Shown here in pieces: positions 54,510-64,000 of a stretch of 64,000 nt of DNA (its first letter is position 1; every line of letters begins with the position of its first letter). The notes beneath the pieces are model-generated. The model was not told where the DNA came from, did not search any database, and saw only the letters and a program-made list of their open reading frames with translations. The DNA comes from Thozetella sp. PMI_491. Taxonomy: Eukaryota; Ascomycota; Sordariomycetes; Chaetosphaeriales; Chaetosphaeriaceae. The stretch spans positions 85,212 through 149,211 of the forward strand of contig MU270052.1 of assembly GCA_021432635.1 (NCBI GenBank), in the 5' to 3' direction. Position numbers and translations under genes: made by a program.

Positions 54510-55907
54510 ATGGCGGATCCTGATATCGCCCCTCCGGACGGCGACGGAGGGGCAGACGGAGGGCCACTGGAGGACCCCGCCACCGGCATGATCCAAAAGT
54601 TGATCGATGAGTTCGTAGGACAGCTGGACCCATCGCTCATCCTCGCCATTGCGTCCGACCGAGACGTAGTGGCACAACACGACGATATCCGGAGCGACCT
54701 CCTGGCTCTGGCCGAAACGGCCACCGCCGAGGCGGCTACCGGATTCGACCCTAGCGGCCTCGGCCATCTGACGGACTTGGAGATGCTGCATCTCGATGAC
54801 GAGGCTGTGACAAGCGGCGACGGTTCCGCGCAAACCAAGTCTCAGATTGACAGCACGACCACCTTCTCCGAGTCCTCCGAGACCCTTGAGTCACCCATCG
54901 CCACGTTTGAAGACCAGGCCCACCTATCGGACGCCGAGAAGATTGCAAACCTCCAGGAGATCTTCAATTTTGCTGAGCATACCATCAAGTTCATCTTAAA
55001 GCAGAGTGACGGCGACTTCGAGCGCGCGTTCGAGGAGCTGCAAAACCGGCAGTACCTCGAGGAGCACGGTGAGCTTCCCAAGGGTGTAGATGGATTCCTC
55101 GGGTCGCATGGAAACTCGTACGGGGCAGACCGACGCCGTCGCCCGAATGGACAGCTCAAGGCCGGGCAAACACAGCTCCACGTGAATTATTCGCTCACGG
55201 CATCGCATCTCGAGATTGACCAGCCGGAGGCCGTCGGTGCCAAGGGCAAGACGCGCCAGAGCCAACGCGTAGCACTGCCGCCGTCGACTTCAGAGTTCTC
55301 ACCCGGTTTTGTCGCGCTTCGGACGGAACGAGTTGCGCCGAGCTATGCGGCCCAGGTTCCAGCTCCCGCTAGGAGCTCGCCGAAGCCGGGCGCATCGAGC
55401 TGGCAAGAGGTGAAGAAAAAGAAGGCGACCAAGACGAGCGCCCAGGTTTCGGAATTGAGTGCGGCGCCCGAGCTTGGGAGCCACAGTCTGCGCACCGCCG
55501 CCGCTCTCGCCCGCCGCGGAGCGTCTGATCCACTATATCGCCAGGCAGTTGCCGTCTATGTCGACAGAAGTAGGGAAGAGCTCCAGGTTGCGAGGATCAA
55601 CAGCTTTCGGGAAGCCGAGCGCTTAGTCGATGCCACAAGCACCCCTTCCAAGATTGACCTTCACGGCGTTACCGTCATGGACGGAGTCAAGATCGCCAAG
55701 GCCAGGGTCCGGATCTGGTGGGAAGGACTGGGCGAGGATCGAGCGAAGAAAGCTCAGATGCAAGGCTTCACTGTTGTTACAGGACTTGGTCGTCACAGTG
55801 TGAATGGGGTGTCCCGCCTGCGCCAGGCTGTCTCGGTTGCCCTCAAGAATGAGGGGTGGCGGGTCGCCACGCTGACCGGCGAGTTCTACATCACTGGTCG
55901 GGCATAG
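54510..55907 (+). CDS. cue2: Cue2-like CUE/Smr-domain protein (no-go decay endonuclease candidate)
   Basis: Single exon, 465 residues from ATG 54510 (MADPDIAPPDGDGG); the in-frame upstream ATG at 54420 would add a non-conserved 30-residue lead. An N-terminal helical segment (MIQKLIDEFVGQLDPSLILAIASD) is followed by an acidic linker. A CUE/UBA-like three-helix module lies at about 160-200 (KIANLQEIFNFAEHTIKFIL, then GDFERAFEELQN). The C-terminal Smr domain (about 375-465) has the DLHG motif (KIDLHGVTVMDGVKIAKARV), TGLGRHS and RVATLTGEFYITGRA. Yeast Cue2 and worm NONU-1 cleave mRNA at collided ribosomes through this Smr domain, and the D-x-H-G residues needed are present. Preceding sequence SYAAQVPAP and SWQEVKKKK is linker. 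Role in ribosome-linked mRNA decay is inferred from the family. Confidence 0.88.
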   Translation: MADPDIAPPDGDGGADGGPLEDPATGMIQKLIDEFVGQLDPSLILAIASDRDVVAQHDDIRSDLLALAETATAEAATGFDPSGLGHLTDLEMLHLDDEAVTSGDGSAQTKSQIDSTTTFSESSETLESPIATFEDQAHLSDAEKIANLQEIFNFAEHTIKFILKQSDGDFERAFEELQNRQYLEEHGELPKGVDGFLGSHGNSYGADRRRRPNGQLKAGQTQLHVNYSLTASHLEIDQPEAVGAKGKTRQSQRVALPPSTSEFSPGFVALRTERVAPSYAAQVPAPARSSPKPGASSWQEVKKKKATKTSAQVSELSAAPELGSHSLRTAAALARRGASDPLYRQAVAVYVDRSREELQVARINSFREAERLVDATSTPSKIDLHGVTVMDGVKIAKARVRIWWEGLGEDRAKKAQMQGFTVVTGLGRHSVNGVSRLRQAVSVALKNEGWRVATLTGEFYITGRA

Positions 55908-57280
55908 TGCCGCCTTCCCGTGCTCCTCTCTTGGTTCACAGAGATTTCCGCTGATCTTGCGCGTTGCAGAGAGGTAAGGTCTATAGAGCGCAGGGCAAGA
56001 TGGTGTGACGATATCATGAACAGGATTGCGTTGGGATTTGGATGGGAAGCATGCGGGAGGAAATGACCAGGGGACAGATCTGGTCGAATGCCTCAACCAT
56101 GTAGATGGCTAGTGCTACCTAATATACCCAACGAGGCCGGTATAGTCAGGAACTAATGACTGCTTCGACCATCCCAAGGAAGGTTAGATATAGCATAGAA
56201 ATACAGAGGTTGAATGTTTAGGCCTCGACTTTGGGGCCAAACAGTATTGAAGTGCACCTACAAGGTTCAGTAGCAAAGTTTGTATGAACCAACACCGGTA
56301 CACTTGATGCGTCTCTTCTCTGAGCCAGTTGCTTTGTGACCATGCTGGTGAAGAGGGGTTTGGGGGCTTGATCTATCTACTCTGCCTACGTTGACCGCAA
56401 GAGGTGTTCCTCTCGTCCCACCGGTTCTAGGCTCATAGGCAGGCGAACGAAGGGCCAGTTGAAGTCGACAAACTGTAGCTTTAAATATATAGATAGCAGG
56501 GTGTGATTAGAGGCTCTGCATATAAGTCTAAGTCCCGTTGAACGGCGTTAGTAATTGAGGTGGTCCCTTGGGCCATGTTCTCCAAGTTGCACGCAAAGCA
56601 TGGTAGTCAGGCGCCGAGAGGGGTTTCTGATGACTGGGTGGAGTTGATTAATCGAATTTGGGCATTCGTGTTGACCAAGACACTCGAGCCTCGGTGACTG
56701 GCTCGGAGGAATGCACGATCGAGAAGTCTTCCCGGATAGCAAAGGCACTCTCCTCAGAGTCTGTTAGACCTTCCCGTATCACGGATTTGGCCTAGCAATG
56801 ATCGAAGACGCCTTTTCCGCCTTTCATCTTCTTAGACTGATGACGATTGCAACGCCGCTTCATGTCCGAATGTTGAGGGCTGCCTAGCCAATGAGGTTGA
56901 AGATGCCCTTGCCAGGGGTACATGTGACCTGAACAAAGCACGGGCTTCGGGAGGGTCCTCCCCCGGACGAAACATGCCGCCCCCCAGCCACCACCCGCCG
57001 CTGCAGGCAATCACAGCGCCCTCCCACCGGCTTGGTGGGGACCTAGCCTCATGACGCAGACAACTCAACAACTGTCGCACGAGCTCCCCCCCAAGCTCCT
57101 GCCGACCTGTCTCAATTTCCTGCGGTCGGCAAACCCAACTCGTCCACTTTCGCCGAGCGCATCTACCCAACTTCCGCACCGACGTCGACACCACGGTCGC
57201 ATAAGCTAGGAAGCTTCATCCACTACCATTTCGACCCGTTTCTCCCTTTCCCCGCCGCCGAGCGGCGATTCGAGCCCACG
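55908..57280. other. intergenic, NPC1 promoter region
   Basis: 1.4 kb between cue2 and the NPC1-type gene, both plus. The last 200 bp before 57281 are C/T-rich on the plus strand, as in many fungal promoters. No gene or RNA recognised. Confidence 0.55.
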
Positions 57281-60200
57281 ATGACGAGGCTGTCGCAGCT
57301 CGTCGCGACTGGCGGGCTCCTCTGGGCCGGCCTGGGGAGCGCCGCTGCCACCGCCGACCAGCCGCTGACTCCGATCCACGAAGCAGGACGTTGCGCCATT
57401 CGGGGGCATTGCGGCTCCAAGAGCTTCTTCGGGAAGCAGCTGCCGTGTATCGACAACGGGCTGGCGGAGGAGCCGGATGCGAAGCTGCGCAAGCAGCTTA
57501 CTGACCTATGCGGGCCCAAATGGGAGGACGGGCCGGTGTGCTGCAACTCGGAACAGGTGTGTCTTCCGCTATTTTTGAGCGTGCTGTAGCTCATCCTCGT
57601 GTGCTAACACTGCATGCCCGACGCTGTAGGTCGATGCCCTCAAGTCCAACCTAGCGACGGCGAACCAAATCATATCGTCTTGCCCGGCCTGCAAGGAGAA
57701 CTTTTTCAACCTATTCTGTACCTTCACCTGCTCTCCCAACCAGTCCTTATTCATCAACGTCACCAAGACTCTGGAGAAGAATGGGAAACAGATGGTGACG
57801 GAGCTGGATCATTTGGTGTCGGAGGAATACGGCACCGGCTTCTACGACAGCTGCAAGGATGTCAAATTCGGCCCGTCAAATGCGAAGGCCATCGACTTCA
57901 TAGGAGGTGGCGCGAAGAACTACTCACAGCTCCTCAAGTTCCTGGGCGACGAAAAGGCCATTGGATCGCCCTTCCAGATGAACTTCCCGAGGTCTTACTC
58001 CGAGCCAGGGATGAGACCTGATGGCACCGCGGCCAAGAAGTGTAGCGACCCCGACTTCCAGTGCGCATGCGTCGACTGCTCGGCACAGTGCCCGGATCTT
58101 CAGCCTATTGAGCAGGCGGGCTCGTGCCATGTCGGTGTCCTCCCGTGCCTGAGCTTCGCGTCCATCTTCACATACAGTGTGCTACTCTTTACTTGCTTCG
58201 TTGCCCTGGTGACGCATGTGATGTGGAGGAGACATGCCCGACGGCGGAACGAGCGGCTGCGGCTGCTCACTGATGCGGCGCCGAGCGACGACGAGGATGA
58301 TGACGAAGGTCATTTGACCCAGAACGGTGCCATGCGAGACCGGCCCCAGAAGAAGTACGCCATCAACACCTGGTGTGACATTGCCTTCAGCCGTCTCGGC
58401 CACTTCGCTGCGAGGTTCCCTGCTCTCACGATTGGTGCCAGCTTGGTGGTGACCATTATTCTCAGTCTGGGTTGGATTCGTTTCGAGCTCGAGAAAGATC
58501 CGGCCCGCCTTTGGGTGAGCCCTACCTCTCCCGCGGCCGAGGAGAAGGCATTCTTCGATGCCAACTTCGGCCCGTTCTACCGGGCCGAGAAGATATTCTT
58601 GGTCAACGACACCAACCCGGCGGGCCCAGGTCCGGTCCTTAGCTACGAGAATATCGTTTGGTGGATGGAGGTGGAGCAGAGCATCAAGCACCTGAAGGGG
58701 GAGCAATTTGGAGCTACCCTAAGCGACGTCTGCTTCAAGCCCACTGGCTCCGCCTGCGTCGTGCAGTCCGTCGCGGCCTACTTTCAGGACGATCCAGACA
58801 TGGTCGGCCGCAATGGATGGAAGTCCACTCTCCGGGACTGTGCTCGCTCCCCGGTGGAGTGCCGACCCGAATACGGCCAGCCCATCGATCCTGAGATGAT
58901 ATTGGGCGGTTATTCCGAGGGCGACGACATTGCCGATGCTACGGCGATGACTGTGACCTGGGTGGTGAATAACCACCCGGAAGGCTCCTCAGAAGTGTCT
59001 AGGGCAATGGACTGGGAGGAGGCCCTTAGGGACAGACTTCTGCTTCTGCAGGGTGAGGCGAAGGAGCGCGGACTACGACTCTCCTTCTCCACTGAGATCA
59101 GCTTAGAAGAGGAGCTGAACAAGTCGACCAACACCGACGCCAAGATTATTGTCATCAGCTACATCATCATGTTCTTCTACGCCTCCATCGCCTTGGGCTC
59201 CACGACCTTGTCCTTCAAGGACTTCCTGCGAAACCCAGCCCTCTCGCTCGTTGAGTCCAAGTTCAGCCTCGGCGTTGCCGGTATCGTGATCGTGCTTCTC
59301 TCTATCAGCGCGTCCATCGGCCTGTTCTCTTGGGCGGGCCTCCGAGCAACCCTCATTATTGTCGATGTCATCCCGTTCATCGTACTTGCGGTTGGCGTTG
59401 ACAACATCTTCCTCATTGTCCACGAGTTCGAGCGCATCAACATCAGCCATCCCGACGAAGAGGTGGAGGTCAGGATTGCTAAGGCTTTGGGACGCATGGG
59501 CCCGTCGATTCTGTTTTCCGCCCTGACTGAGACCGCCTCGTTTGCCCTGGGCGCCTTCGTCGGCATGCCGGCCGTGAGAAACTTTGCCGTATACGCCGCT
59601 GGCGCCGTCTTCATCAACGCTATCCTGCAGGTCACCATGTTCATTTCGGTCCTCACGCTGAACCAGATCCGCGTTGAGGACTTCCGTGCGGACTGCTTCC
59701 CCTGCGTCCAGGTCAAGGCTGCAAGAGTCCATCTTAATGGCAACGGAAACAATGGAGCGAGGTTCTACGAAGCTCCCGAGGAGAGTCTGCTCCAGCACTT
59801 CATCCGCAAGTCCTATGCGCCGCGCCTCTTGGGCAAGAAAACTAAGGCGGCTGTCGTGGCCATCTTCCTGGGCGTTTTTGCCGCTGGCGTGGCGTTGATT
59901 CCCGAGGTCGAGCTAGGTCTGGATCAGCGTGTTGCCATTCCGGACGACTCCTACCTGATTCCGTATTTCAACGATCTGTACGACTACTTCGAGGCCGGGC
60001 CACCGGTTTATTTTGTCACCCGCGAGGTCAACGCCACGGCCCGCAAGCACCAACAAGAAATTTGCGCGCGCTACACCACCTGCCAGCAGCTGTCGCTCCC
60101 CAACATTCTCGAGCAGGAGCGGAAGCGAACCGAGGTATCGTACATCGCAGCACCCACCGCCAGCTGGATCGACGATTTCTTCCAGTGGCTCAACCCTGAG

Positions 60201-61196
60201 AACGAGGATTGCTGCCTGGAGAACCGCAAGACCTGCTTCAAGGGCCGTAAGGATCCGTGGAGCATCTCATTGGAGGGAATGCCAGAAGGCGATGAGTTTG
60301 TGCATTATCTCCAGAAGTTCCTGACCTCTCCGACGGATGAGAATTGCCCCTTGGGTGGTCAAGCCTCGTACGGCTCTGCCGTTGTGGTCGACGCTGAGAA
60401 GAAGACAATCCCTGCGAGCCACTTCCGCACTTCGCACTCGCCGCTGCGCAGCCAGAACGACTTCATCGACGCCTATGCTTCGGCACGTCGTATCGCCAAT
60501 GACATCAGCGCCAGCACCGGCCTAGAGGTGTTCCCTTACAGTGTTTTCTATATCTTTTTTGACCAGTACGCCACCATCGTGTCACTCACGGCCACGCTTC
60601 TTGGGTCCGCGTTGGCTATCATCTTCGTCGTCTCGGGTATTCTTCTAGGATCTGTTCTGACGGCGGCGGTGGTGACCTTGACTGTCGTCATGACCATCGT
60701 CGACATCATCGGCGCCATGGCTGTCATGGGTGTGTCCCTGAACGCCGTGTCGCTTGTCAATCTCATTATCTGCATCGGCATTGCGGTAGAGTTCTGTGCG
60801 CACATCGCGCGGGCCTTCATGTTCCCCTCCCGAACCTTTATGGAGAGGGCTAAGAACCGCTTCCGGGGCCGCGATGCCCGGGCGTGGACGGCACTGGCCA
60901 ATGTCGGCGGCAGCGTCTTCTCAGGGATCACTGTCACTAAGCTGCTTGGTGTGTGCGTGCTAGCCTTCACCCGCAGCAAAATCTTTGAGATCTACTACTT
61001 CCGCGTCTGGCTTGCGCTTGTCATCTTCGCCGCCACGCACGCGCTCATCTTCCTGCCCGTCGCGCTGTCGCTCGTCGGCGGCGAGGGTTACGTCGACCCA
61101 GAAAGCGAGGGCGGCCTCGAGGAGGACCTGGCGAGCAGGCGATACCGTGCGCTGATGCCTGAAGGAGACTCGGACAGCGAGGATGACTACATCTAG
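57281..61196 (+). CDS. ncr1: NPC1-type intracellular sterol transporter (Ncr1 homologue)
   Basis: Vacuolar/lysosomal membrane protein that moves sterols or sphingolipids through the glycocalyx into the limiting membrane. Exons 57281-57556 and 57630-61196 encode 1280 residues; the 73-bp intron has donor GTGTGT, branch GTGCTAACAC and acceptor GTAG. A signal peptide (MTRLSQLVATGGLLWAGLGSAAATA in part) precedes the Cys-rich N-terminal sterol-binding domain (GRCAIRGHCG, PVCCNSEQVDAL, CPACKENFFNLFCTFTCSP). A TM segment near 300 follows. The sterol-sensing domain spans about 610-780 (FIVLAVGVDNIFLIVHEFER). The second lumenal loop has YCFV-type cysteines (EDCCLENRKTCF). A C-terminal five-TM RND-like cluster lies at about 1070-1245. 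It ends with an acidic tail EGDSDSEDDYI. Length and topology are normal for the family. Confidence 0.96.
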
Positions 61197-62066
61197 AAGC
61201 TGTCTGCATTCCTAAGTCGGCTGATGCCCTGGACCGCCGTTTGCGGCGGCCCGGACGGCGCGTCCGACTTCTACTTTCGGCTCGTGTCAAACGCCGCCCG
61301 AGGGTAGGCCCAAGGCGGACAGCAAGTCCACGCCGCCCATGATCCGAGTTGTCTCGACGCGTGACAACCACGCGCCGGCGTTCTCATACTAAATCCGATA
61401 ATGGCAGAGATGGATGTACTGTCCACGGGTGGCGTGTCTGTATGTACAAAAGGGAGATCGGAGAGGGGCCGGGGGAGGCTCTCATGACTTTCTTTCTGTT
61501 TCAATTCTCTTCACAGTGACATACAAGGCGGCCATGTGGCATTTCTGCGAGGACACAAAAAGGGGCGCAGAAGCAGGTCAGCCATCTGGCTTCGGGTCGG
61601 ACCAGCGACTTCCTTTGCTTCTACTTTATTGCCATTCTACCCTTTGTACAATATGCCGGGGTAAGGCTAGCGTTGTCATAGACGTAATCAACCATTTCTA
61701 ATTCTATTCGCATGGACATATCTTGAACGGGCGGCACTTGCAGCTCGGGAGGCGTTCGGAAGAGCAATGTTGAGGGGCAGGCAAAGCGTAGAAAGGTCGA
61801 AGCAAGCTGACTAAGGGGAGATGTTTTCCGTACAATCGTTCGCGCATCATCGATAACGCCACCAAAGGATGGGCTTGTGCAAGTCCATCTCAATACTCCG
61901 TAGCCTTACCGCATTACCGCATTCTCGCCGCCTTTACGAATTACCTCGGTGGTCAATTAGGTAAGCCGTGGGTATCCGTCAGGCGGCCTTGCCTTATTCC
62001 CTTACTCCTAGGGAGTTGCCAGGGTTAACGTTAGCAAGCACGTAGGTAGCCTGCCGCATTACTAGA

Positions 62067-62090
62067 AGGTACGTACCTGCAGGCAGGTAC
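62067..62090. repeat. AGGTACGTACCT palindrome cluster
   Basis: A perfect 12-bp palindrome AGGTACGTACCT (62067-62078) overlaps a second near-palindrome GTACCTGCAGGCAGGTAC (62073-62090). Similar GGTA/TACC-rich words occur nearby (TAGGTAGCC at 62043). A regulatory or chance origin cannot be told apart here. Confidence 0.5.
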
Positions 62091-63600
62091 ATGTTGTTCC
62101 CTGTTTTGTCTCCAACACCATCTGCCGAGAGCCCCCCAAAGGCTATCAGCTCATCCCAGCGCCTCTACAGAGCTAACGCCACATCGGCTCTGGCTCCTTA
62201 GTGAGCTTCGGCACATCCTTACGGCAAGGTGCGCCCTCTGATGCGCTATCGATGGGCTATCTTCATACCGCGACCCGCCAGCTTCACGTTGCTCAGCACA
62301 GGCTTGCGCCGGGCCCGACTTGGCAGCAAAAGCCCCGGTGCAATGCGACTCATGATGCGCCCCGGGCTGAGAGGTGGGAGGTGAGAGACTTCTCCCAACT
62401 CGTGCTTATGCTCTCGGTCATAGCCCACGTGGCAACCCTTTCGTGCCAGCCACAATGTCATCGAGCCTGTCTGTCTTGTTTTCCCGGCTGCAGGCGCGCA
62501 CCGATGCGGCCGCGACTCGACGTCCCTTCGCAACGGGGGCATTTGGTCAACCCGAGAGGTCCGTGGCGGCCGCCTGACTGGTGCCCGCCGTTGAGGACCA
62601 CCGGACGTGGACTTTCCCCTCCCCTCCCCTTGGAGTCTATTTAAATCATCGTCTAGCCACCGGCAGGCCAGCTGATGGCTCACGAGCGCCCACCGAACGC
62701 GCACCGAGCCGTTTGGCCAGGAAATGAGTCGCACTCATGCATCTCCGGCCGGGATATGTACCTACCAAAGAATGTTTCTGTACGTAGGGTAGGAGCGAGG
62801 TGTCGAGAGACTGCGGGCACCCGTCCGCCTCGCACAACGCGCCAACCACGCAGCCGAGGGACGGCGGGACATCGGGGTAGGGGAGCACGGAAAGAAGCAA
62901 GGCCCAGAAAAATGGCCGCCGGCGGCGGAAGGCCGACTGCAGTGACAAACGCCAATAATCCGCACAAGGGCGCTTGCCCCCCTCTGCCCCCTCCCCAATT
63001 CATCGCCGCTTCCCCTGGTGGCTAGGCACTCGACCGCGCGCGCCGCCTCGATTGGACGTAGACATCTGCCGATACTTGCTGGAGCGCCTGTCGGTATCTA
63101 CCCCACCTCGCCCACAGCCCGATCGCATGGGGAGAGCACTAGCCGCCCCACCGCCGTGGCACGGCAATGCTCATTACGCTGCTAGAATCCCAGGAGCTGG
63201 GAATGGTGCCTCCCCGAAGCGGACAGGCGTGGAACGTTACCCGCCCCATCGCCAGGATCCGCGCTGCTTCGCCGGTCTGCCCAGGACGGCAGATATGTCT
63301 GAACGAGAGCAGCGCCGCCGAATACAGCGCGGTACATCGCTTTGACGCCTCGAGTAAGCCCCCAAGTGGAAAGGCTAGGCGCCCCAGGCCATGTTGGTTT
63401 GCCTCTACCTTGCCTCGGCTTTTGACCTCCTTCCTGGCTCGGAACCGCCAACACATGCTGGGGGCGAACAGCCCGTCCTATTAGCTACTGCCCCGATTGG
63501 AGAAAGCAGGGAGAAAGAGAGGGAAGGGGGAGGGAAGCGACGTATGCCACCCACGTACATGCCCGCCTTAGTCGAGCTCCTTCAGACTTGGCCCAACCCG

Positions 63601-63682
63601 GGAATGGCGGTACCAGCCCATCAGAGGTCACTCTCTCTGATCCCGGGAACTAAGCGAGTGGGAGAGAGTGGGAAAGAATGCC
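63601..63682 (+). pseudogene. 5S rRNA-like sequence with internal deletion (putative relic)
   Basis: Compared from memory with a canonical eukaryotic 5S rRNA, 63636-63655 (TCTGATCCCGGGAACTAAGC) matches the internal control region at 17 of 20 positions. The upstream GGCGGTACCA lies at almost the canonical distance (25 versus 26 nt). After AAGC, a region of about 25 nt seems missing, then GAGTGGGAGAGAGTGGGAAAGAATGCC resembles the 3' GATGGGAGACC...GGGAA part. Filamentous fungi have dispersed 5S genes and pseudogenes, so a truncated copy is plausible. Chance similarity cannot be excluded. Confidence 0.3.
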
Positions 63683-64000
63683 AACTGTGAACGATTTACC
63701 ACTAGCCGGCCGATGCAATATCTAACCGCCCCCCCTTGGAGCAAGCCGGGAAGTGCCCCGTCAGGACCACCAGCCAGGGACCGGTTCACCCTGGAGGACC
63801 AAGATAGATGATCAGCTAATATAAGCCATGCCAGCGTGCAAGTCTGCTCGCCCGCCGGGGGTGTCCACGCCCACTACCCCATCTTATGCCATCATACACG
63901 CTCGGCATTGGCGGCATCGTGACAGGTCTTCGGTAGACGGCTGGCCCACCACCACCTCCTCCACCAGAGCCCACCCCCCTTGATACGAAGTCGACTCGCG

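Larger units (their letters stand above)
61197..64000. other. intergenic to right window edge, no supported gene
   Basis: 2.8 kb downstream of the NPC1-type gene. Several 90-160-codon frames overlap on both strands but none has protein-like composition. It contains a palindrome cluster (62067-62090) and a 5S rRNA-like stretch (63601-63682), listed separately. Confidence 0.5.

Noticed and set aside
62201-62644. 147-codon plus-strand frame
   Set aside because: Begins with GTG and has random-like composition; overlapping frames of similar length occur on the other strand.
1-64000. Secondary-metabolite cluster or transposon
   Set aside because: No PKS, NRPS, terpene synthase, P450 or cluster regulator was seen, and no transposase, reverse transcriptase or terminal repeat was recognised.

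Overview
This window is nuclear DNA of a filamentous ascomycete. The evidence is GC-rich genes with a strong preference for C or G at third codon positions, short introns (mostly 50-100 bp) with GTAAGT/GTATGT-type donors and CTAAC/CTGAC branch points, and a purely fungal gene set (Zds1, Sec3, Ufd4/TRIP12, DUF7136, fungal rhodopsin-fold membrane protein, Cue2). Protein resemblance suggests Sordariomycetes, possibly Sordariales/Chaetomiaceae; that placement is inference. No rDNA, transposon ORF, CRISPR or backbone biosynthetic gene was seen. Most reading frames here are interrupted by introns, so spliced models were rebuilt from splice signals and phase.

Left part (1-15 kb). A minus-strand gene runs off the left edge. 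It is followed by a mitochondrial hydroxyacid-oxoacid transhydrogenase, a small spliced orphan and a DUF7136 secreted, probably GPI-anchored protein. Next come two paralogous small secreted proteins with the same C-terminal signature, then a seven-TM rhodopsin-fold (PTH11-like) protein. This part is gene-poor and biased to secreted or surface proteins, with long non-coding gaps.

Centre (15-45 kb). This is a housekeeping block: Sec3 exocyst subunit, a disordered nuclear-type protein with an ASCH/PUA-like domain, the HECT ubiquitin ligase Ufd4/TRIP12, a newly reconstructed 85-residue spliced gene, branched-chain 2-oxoacid dehydrogenase E1 alpha, a 48-residue single-pass membrane microprotein, and COQ5. 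It ends with a DUF2433 phosphoesterase-like protein carrying an RGG tail, a disordered orphan, and a Zds1-family protein.

Right part (45-64 kb). A secreted GH78 (alpha-L-rhamnosidase-like) enzyme with a GC-AG intron, an amidase-signature enzyme, a Cue2-like CUE+Smr nuclease candidate for no-go decay, and an NPC1-type sterol transporter. The last 2.8 kb hold no supported gene but contain a stretch resembling a deleted 5S rRNA copy.

The genes do not form one pathway. Functional themes are mitochondrial metabolism (HOT, BCKDH E1 alpha, COQ5), membrane traffic and sterol handling (Sec3, NPC1), ubiquitin and RNA quality control (Ufd4, Cue2), and the cell surface or secretome. I found no convincing undescribed multi-gene system. 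The most novel items are two small genes below normal detection size, the paralogous secreted pair, and the ASCH and DUF2433 proteins.
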